Part shown: positions 57,189-64,000 of the stretch, piece by piece
Layout: each line of letters starts with the position of its first letter
How positions within the stretch are numbered: the first letter of the stretch is position 1
Source: Omphiscola glabra
Lineage: Eukaryota; Mollusca; Gastropoda; Lymnaeidae
Length of the DNA: 64,000 bases
Assembly: GCA_964017045.1 (NCBI GenBank)
Contig: OZ024807.1
Location: 22,052,553-22,116,552, forward strand
Direction: 5' to 3'
Notes under the pieces: generated by a model
Told to the model about the DNA's origin: nothing
Databases searched by the model: none
The model's input: the letters and a program-made list of their open reading frames with translations, nothing else
Position numbers and translations under genes: made by a program

Positions 57189-57240
<52 letters not shown>

Positions 57241-58548
57241 AATGTGTGTATATTTATATTGTAATGAAGATATATTTCTAGATTTATTTAACGTTTTTTT
57301 TGTTTCTTTCATTTTGCATATTTTGGTCATCTTTTAAACTGAACTTCTATACTGAAACAAACTTTTTGTCTATGAAGATGACGGTTCAAGAATTGTTTTC
57401 AAAACATATTTCCCCCATATCAACATCAATAAATTATTTAATTACTGACCGATCAAATGTTCCATCGTTGAAATCCTACTTGCATGGCTTTGTACCAAGT
57501 CAACTTATTAAATTATCTTTTACATTTCCAATTAACCGATATATATATATATATATTAATGTTTTAAAATGTTCACGTTTTAATAATTATTTTCGGATGT
57601 ATACAAGTTTCATACACATTAACAAAACGGTACGTCTGAAATACTGATTAATTCGTTAATGTGTTTCTTGCTGACTTTCTTATTGTGTCCTTATTTCTTA
57701 TTACTTGTACCATCGGTATGTAATACGTCAAACATGAGGCTATTGATTTGTTTCCTTATCCATCTGAAGAATTATTGAACGAAAAAGCATTTGTTAAATT
57801 AAATTTCAAAAGTGTGTGGGGGTTGGGGGTGTGTTTGGGGGGGGGGGGAATTAAATAATACATTTTAATTTCGATTTTTTTTCCCAAATTGATTTTTATT
57901 TTTATTTCTGCATGAGTTGATTCTACGACACTTTGTATGTATAGGATCAATGGTTAACTTAATCCCTCTAACACGTAAAGGGGAAAATATAGAAATAACT
58001 ATAAACCCATGACCACATTTGAAATAAGATTAAACATATAATTTTTTTTTTATCGTTCTACTTGTATTGATATTTAATTGCAGCCTCTATTCATGCTGAA
58101 TTAATCTTACTTATTGGAAAATACATTAGTACACTTAAAGTATCATTATATATGTATATATATATTTAAAAAAAAAATTTTGGTTAATTAATTTTTATAG
58201 CGAATATAGCATTTATATATTTTTAAATGGTGAATTTAATACTTACATAAAGCTTTGTATTCATTAAATACACACAATACTGTAGATTGACACTTAATTA
58301 CCCAGCCAAAAATGGATAACTCATTTTAAAAAAAAAAAGTGACATAGGAGTGTTTGCAATTGGACTCCTCAAGTGATTTAGTTGATAATAACTTTTGGGT
58401 GCCAAAAATGGGGGGGGGGGTGGAGGGAGGTTTGTGATGTGTAGTGGTAAGCTTAACATTTCAGTCGATGGACAGTTTATGGACCTTCCTCTTTTAAACA
58501 AAAAAAAAAAGAAAACAAGGTTGTTACTTTATAGTCAGTTGTATTCAA
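56531..58548. other. Intergenic DNA after gene C
   Basis: AT-rich; an (AT)n run lies at 57190-57235. Open frames here are short and unremarkable. No gene recognised. Confidence 0.5.
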
Positions 58549-58952
58549 TTATCGCTGAATAAAGCCAGGTGGGACCCTTGGACTCCGAGTTGTGGCGCTT
58601 CTCTTTACTGATTTGTTGCTCCATCGGAAGCTCGGATTCACTCCCTTGCTTTCGTACGGTCCGTTTTGTGTATGCGGCGACCCATTGTTTCCTATTCGTT
58701 TGCCGTAGTTGTATGCCGCTTGCACGGGATCTGGGGTGAATCGGTCCCTGTCTATATGTACTGGTTGGTTTATCAGTATTTGGATTCCATAAAGTATAAT
58801 TTTTTCGCTGGTTGTATTCTCCGGCCAGCTACTTTCTAATCGATTGTCGTAATAGGCTGGTGGGCTTTCGGGTTTTACGTCCCCTTGGTCGTTGTACCAG
58901 TCATTGCTTTTGGGCCAGAAATCGCGTTTGGCTCCTCCATATTGCTGCGAGT
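58549..58952 (-). CDS. Probable terminal exon of an unidentified gene
   Basis: An open frame of about 134 codons on the minus strand, with a higher GC and a richer residue mix than the surrounding DNA. A good acceptor (CTTTTATTAG at its 5' edge) suggests an internal start, so the upstream Met at 58971 is probably intronic. The product is Pro/Asn/Tyr-rich, with SPPAYYDN (a PPxY-like motif) and basic pairs at AKRDFW, YGKRIG and VKRSATT, ending PGFIQR. YGKR would suit an amidated-peptide cleavage site, but one site is weak evidence. I do not recognise the family. The rest of the gene should lie further right on the minus strand; I cannot find further exons. Confidence 0.45.
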
Positions 58953-58971
58953 CTAATAAAAGAGTTTGCAT

Positions 58972-59870
58972 AGTGTTTACATTTATCTAAACCAATTTTT
59001 TTTTACATATAACATAACGTCAATTTTATAAACGCCTATTGTATAAAAATGTATGTAAAAACGTCTTTATGTTTGAGTTGCATGAAAGCTGAAGATTAAT
59101 TTAAAACGAAAAACAAAACGCGAACGTTGTATTGTTAGTTAAGTGTGGGTATGAGATGAATAGCTAGAAAAATTCAAAATACCATGCATAATGGAATATC
59201 TTTAGGAAAAAGTATTTTTTAATCTTGACTTAGAGAATGCTATGAAAACCATGTTTATATCGTGAATTCAATAACGGAACAGCTTCATTGTATGTAGTAT
59301 TTTATTGTTTAAATATTTCATTACGTAAAAGTTATACCGTAGAAGGTGAATTTTATGTACGACTATTACTCAAAACGCAAGTTATCTAAATCTTACAAAA
59401 TCCATTTTTTTAATAATGAACGCACGCTAGGTACATTACATGGAGCATTGCTGGACAATATACGGACACCATTTCTGAGAGATGTCGCACAACACAGTTA
59501 ACATCTTTAAACGTTTTGTACATGCTTTAAGCAGACCATGATAATGCGAGATGCACATTTGCATGTTTAATTTTCGGTGTAGTCGATGTCTGGACGAAGT
59601 ACTTTACCCAAGAGTTTTTGAAATGAATTAATTTGTAGATAGTTATCCAATTCTTCTTAATTGCACAACAAGAGAATTGTAAAATGTTGTAAACCAAATG
59701 TAACTTCTTTACGGCTCATTGACAGAGGTAGCAATGCAGTTTGGGTGGCGATGGCTTAGTTATAAAGAGGGGTGTCAAAGGAAGTTAAATGCAATTTGTA
59801 ATAGAGTATCTATGATCATTCCGGATGGCGAACAGCAGTTAATCTTGGTATCTATACGCAAATGGTACGC
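58972..59870. other. Intergenic or intronic DNA, no feature seen
   Basis: AT-rich. It may hold an intron of the minus-strand gene. No exon recognised. Confidence 0.4.
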
Positions 59871-59880
59871 GCCACCAAAC

Positions 59881-60165
59881 CCTGGGGGCATACAGTCCAG
59901 AGCAACTAGAAGTATTATGTGGATCTATAAGCATCGGATGGGGGCATACAGTCCAGAGCGACTATAATTATTATGTGGATCTATAAGCATCGGCTGGGGG
60001 CATACAGTCCAGAGCGACTAGAAGTATTATGTGGATCTATAAGCATCGGCTGGGGGCATACAGTCCAGAGCGACTAGAAGTATTATGTGGATCTATAAGC
60101 ATCGGCTGGGGGCATACAGTCCAGAGCGACTAGAAGTATTATGTGGATCTATAAGCATCGGCTGT
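59881..60165. repeat. 56-bp tandem repeat
   Basis: Five near-identical copies of a 56-bp unit with GGGGGCATACAGTCCAGAGC and TATAAGCATCGGCT. Confidence 0.95.
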
Positions 60166-60224
60166 CATTAGAACAAACATTCCAAACAAATCAACATTTA
60201 CGCTACTCAGGAATTGCCCTAGTA

Positions 60225-63200
60225 GATGACTCAAAGATTAACATTAGAGATCACTCAAAAATTGGACTCATAGATCACTCAAGTAGTGGCATCATAGATC
60301 ACTCAATGATTGGCCTCATAGATCACTCAATGATTGGCTTCATAGATCATTCAAAGATTGGACTCATAGATCACTCAAAGATTCGCCTCACAATCACTCA
60401 AAGACTGGCCTCATAGATCACTCAATGATTGGCCTCATAGATCACTCAAAGACTGGACTGAGAGATCACTCAAAGACTGGCCTCATAGATCACTCAAAGA
60501 CTGGACTCATAGATCACTCAAAGACTGGCCTCATAGATCACTCACAGATTGGACTCATCGATCACTCAAAGATTGGACTCATAGATCAATCAATGATTGG
60601 CCTCATATATCACTCAAAGATTGGACTCATAGATCACTCAAAGAATGGATTCATACATCACTCAAAGACTGGCCTCATAGATCACTCAATGATTGGCCTC
60701 ATATATCACTCAAAGACTGGACTGAGAGATCACTCAAAGACTGGCCTCATAGATCACTCAAAGACTGAACTCATAGATCACTCAAAGACTGGCCTCATAG
60801 ATCACTCAAAGATTGGACTCATCGATCACTCAAAGATTGGACTCATAGATAAATCAATGATTGGCCTCATATATCACTCAAAGATTGGACTCATATATCA
60901 CTCAAAGAATGGATTCATACATCACTCAAAGACTGGCCTCACAGATCACTCAAATGATTGAACTCATAGACCACTCAAAGACTGGCCTCATAGATCACTC
61001 AAAGAATGTACTCATAGATCACTCAAAAATTCACCTCATAGATCGCTCAATGATTGGCCTCATATATCACTCAAAAATCGAACGCATAGATTACTCAATG
61101 ATTAACCTCATAGATTACTCAATGATTCGCATCATAGATTACTCAATGATTGGCCTCATAGATTACTCAATGTTTGGCCTCATAGATCACTCAATGATTG
61201 ACCTCACAGATCACTCAAAAATTGGCCTCATAGATTACTCAATGATTGGCCTCATAGATTACTCAAAGATTGGCCTCATAGATTACTCAATGACTGGCCT
61301 CATATATTATTCAATAATAGGCCCCATAGATCACTCAAATATTGGCCTCATAGATCACTCAATTATTAGCCTCATAGATTACTCAATGATAGGCCTCATA
61401 GATAACTCAAATATTGGCCTCATAATCACTCAATTATAGGCCTCATAGATTACTTAAATATTGGCCTCATAAATCACTCAATGATAGACCTCATAGATCA
61501 CTCAATGATAGGCCTCATAGATCACTCAAATATTGGCCTCATAGATCACTCAATGATTGGCCTCATATATCACTCAATGATTGGCATCATAGATCACTCA
61601 AATATTGGCCTCATAGATCTCTCAATGATAGGCCTCATAGATCACTCAAATATTGACCTCATAGATCACTCAATGATAGGCCTCATAGATCACTCAATGA
61701 TAGGCCTCATAGATCACTCAAATATTGGCCTCATAGATCTCTCAATGATAGGCCTCATAGATCACTCAAATATTGACCTCATAGATCGCTCAATGATAGG
61801 CCTCATATATCACTCAAATTTGGGCCTCATAGATCACTCAAAAATTCACCTCATAGATCGCTCAATGATTGGCCTCATAGATCACTCAAAAATCGAACGC
61901 ATAGATTACTCAATGATTAACCTCATAGATTACTCAATGATTGGCATCATAGATTACTCAATGATTGGCCTCATAGATTACTCAATGTTTGGCCTCATAG
62001 ATCACTCAATGATTGGCCTCATAGATTACTCAATGACTGGCCTCATATATTATTCAATAACAGGCCCCATAGATCACTCAAATATTGGCCTCATAGATCA
62101 CTCAAATATTAGCCTCATAGATTACTCAATGATAGGCCTCATAGATAACTCAAATATTGGCCTCATAATCACTCAATTATAGGCCTCATAGATTACTCAA
62201 ATATTGGCCTTATAAATCACTCAATGATAGACCTCATAGATCACTCAATGATAGGCCTCATAGATCACTCAATGATTGGCATCATAGATCACTCAAATAT
62301 TGGCCTCATATATCTCTCAATGATAGGCCTCATAGATCACTCAAATATTGACCTCATAGATCACTCAATGATAGGCCTCATAGATCACTCAATGATAGGC
62401 CTCATAGATCACTCAAATATTGGCCTCATAAATCTCTCAATGATAGGCCTCATAGGTCACTCAAATATTGACCTCATAGATCGCTCAATGATAGGCCTCA
62501 TATATTACTCAAATTTGGGCCTCATAGATCACTCAAAAATTCACCTCATAGATCGTTCAATGATTGGCCTCATAGATCACTCAAAAATCGAACGCATAGA
62601 TTACTCAATGATTAACCTCATAGATTACTCAATGATTGGCATCATAGATTACTCAATGATTGGCCTCATTGATTACTCAATGTTTGGCCTCATAGATCAG
62701 TCAAAAATCGAACGCATAGATTACTCAATGATTAACCTCATAGATTACTCAATGATTGGCATCATAGATTACTCAATGATTGGCCCTATAGATTACTCAA
62801 TGTTTGGCCTCATAGATCACTCAATGATTGGCCTCATAGATTACTCAATGACTGGCCTCATATATTATTCAATAATAGGCCCCATAGATCACTCAAATAT
62901 TGGCCTCATAAATCACTTAAATATTAGCCTCATAGATTACTCAATGATAGGCCTCATAGATAACTCAAATATTGGCCTCATAATCACTCAATTATAGGCC
63001 TCATAGATTACTCAAATATCGGCCTCATAAATCACTCAATGATAGACCTCATAGATCACTCAATGATAGGCCTCATAGATCACTCAAATATTGGCCTCAT
63101 AGATCACTCAATGATTGGCCTCATATATCACTCAATGATTGGCATCATAGATCACTCAAATATTGGCCTCATAGATCTCTCAATGATAGGCCTCATAGAT

Positions 63201-64000
63201 CACTCAAATATTGACCTCATAGATCACTCAATGATAGGCCTCATAGATCACTCAATGATATGCCTCATAGATCACTCAAATATTGGCATTATAGATCTCT
63301 CAATGATAGGCCTCATAGATCACTCAAATATTGACATCATAGATCGCTCAATGATAGGCCTCATATATCACTCAAATTTAGGCCTCATAGATCACTCAAA
63401 AATTCACCTCATAGATCGCTCAATGATTGGCCTCATAGATCACTCAAAAATCGAACGCATAGATTACTCAATGATTAACCTCATAGATTACTCAATGATT
63501 GGCATCATAGATTACTCAATGATTGGCCTCATAGATTACTCAATGTTTGGCCTCATAGATCACTCAATGATTGACCTCATAGATCACTCAAAAATTGGCC
63601 TCATAGATTACTCAATGATTGGCCTCATAGATTACTCAAAGATTGGCCTCATAGATCACTCAATAATTGGCCTCATAGATCACTCAAAAATTGGCCTCAT
63701 AGATTACTCAATGACTGGCCTCATAGATTACTCAATGATTGGCCTCATAGATTACTCAATGACTGGCCTCATATATTATTCAATAATAGGCCCCATAGAT
63801 CACTCAAATATTGGCCTCATAGATCACTCAAATATTAGCCTCATATATTACTCAATGATAGGCCTCATAGATAACTCAAATATTGGCCTCATAATCACTT
63901 AATTATAGGCCTCATAGATTACTCAAATAATGGCCTCATAAATCACTCAATGATAGACCTCATAGATCACTCAATGATAGGCCTCATAGATCACTCAAAT
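60225..64000. repeat. 24-bp satellite with higher-order units, runs past the window end
   Basis: More than 150 copies of a 24-bp unit close to ATTGGCCTCATAGATCACTC plus AATG. The unit equals eight codons and keeps one + frame open (IGLIDHSM), interrupted only where a 21-bp variant (CATAATCACTCAATTATAG) occurs at about 61420, 62165, 62980 and 63890. These marks define higher-order units of about 743, 815 and 905 bp. I do not call the open frames as genes. Confidence 0.93.

Noticed and set aside
60425..63902. Series of + strand open frames with an IGLIDHSM repeat
   Set aside because: The 24-bp unit is a multiple of three, so one frame stays open by chance; regular 21-bp variants break it at the same place in each higher-order unit.

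Overview
The window is eukaryotic, AT-rich, intron-rich animal DNA. It contains no prokaryotic gene layout, rRNA or tRNA gene. The transposon set (SPIN-like hAT miniature elements, a Ty3/gypsy element of Gmr1-type domain order, a Helitron, LINE fragments, a tRNA-like SINE) and the very heavy minisatellite load suggest an invertebrate. A mollusc, possibly a pond-snail-like gastropod, is a reasonable guess because SPIN elements have been reported from a pond snail, but this is inference and not proven by any single gene.

The core of the window is a tandem family of four paralogous multi-exon genes on the + strand: copy 0 (only its last four exons, 636-3184), copy A (4843-13903), copy B (21167-44078) and copy C (48013-56515). 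I found them by aligning short exons between copies; most of these exons are too small to stand out as open reading frames. A and C have nine exons with the same phases and code for about 264 and 274 residues. The order is: signal peptide, Gly-rich segment, an Arg-Asp-Ala-Pro junction, a helical domain made of four exons of nearly equal length, a linker with basic cleavage sites (KR and RR), and a 54-residue Gly/aromatic C-terminal domain with beta-strand character. The design recalls secreted, protease-matured immune effectors such as insect attacins, but I do not recognise the family. Copy 0 lacks the basic sites and has an in-frame TGA. Copy B has a frameshifted last exon. A, B and C share a TATA box and an upstream box.

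Layout: 1-3200, minisatellites and the 3' end of copy 0. 3295-4750, a hAT miniature element, a 30-bp minisatellite and the copy A promoter. 4.8-14 kb, gene A with SPIN and hAT insertions. 14-20 kb, the 3' flank of A, a SINE, a LINE remnant, minisatellites and a decayed Helitron on the minus strand. 20-46 kb, gene B, swollen to about 23 kb by a minisatellite carrying a LINE that itself carries a Gmr1-like retrotransposon, plus an 18-bp array, two SPIN copies, a hAT element and a 2.9-kb 21/22-bp array. 46-47.8 kb, non-coding spacer. 47.9-56.5 kb, gene C. 56.5-60 kb, mostly empty DNA with one probable exon on the minus strand (58549-58952). 60-64 kb, a 24-bp satellite with higher-order structure that runs off the end.

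Genes A and B and their flanks come from a segmental duplication: flank similarity runs from about 1.2 kb upstream of the A promoter to about 1.4 kb past its end. Long open frames in the satellites follow from their unit lengths and lack of stop codons and are not called as genes.
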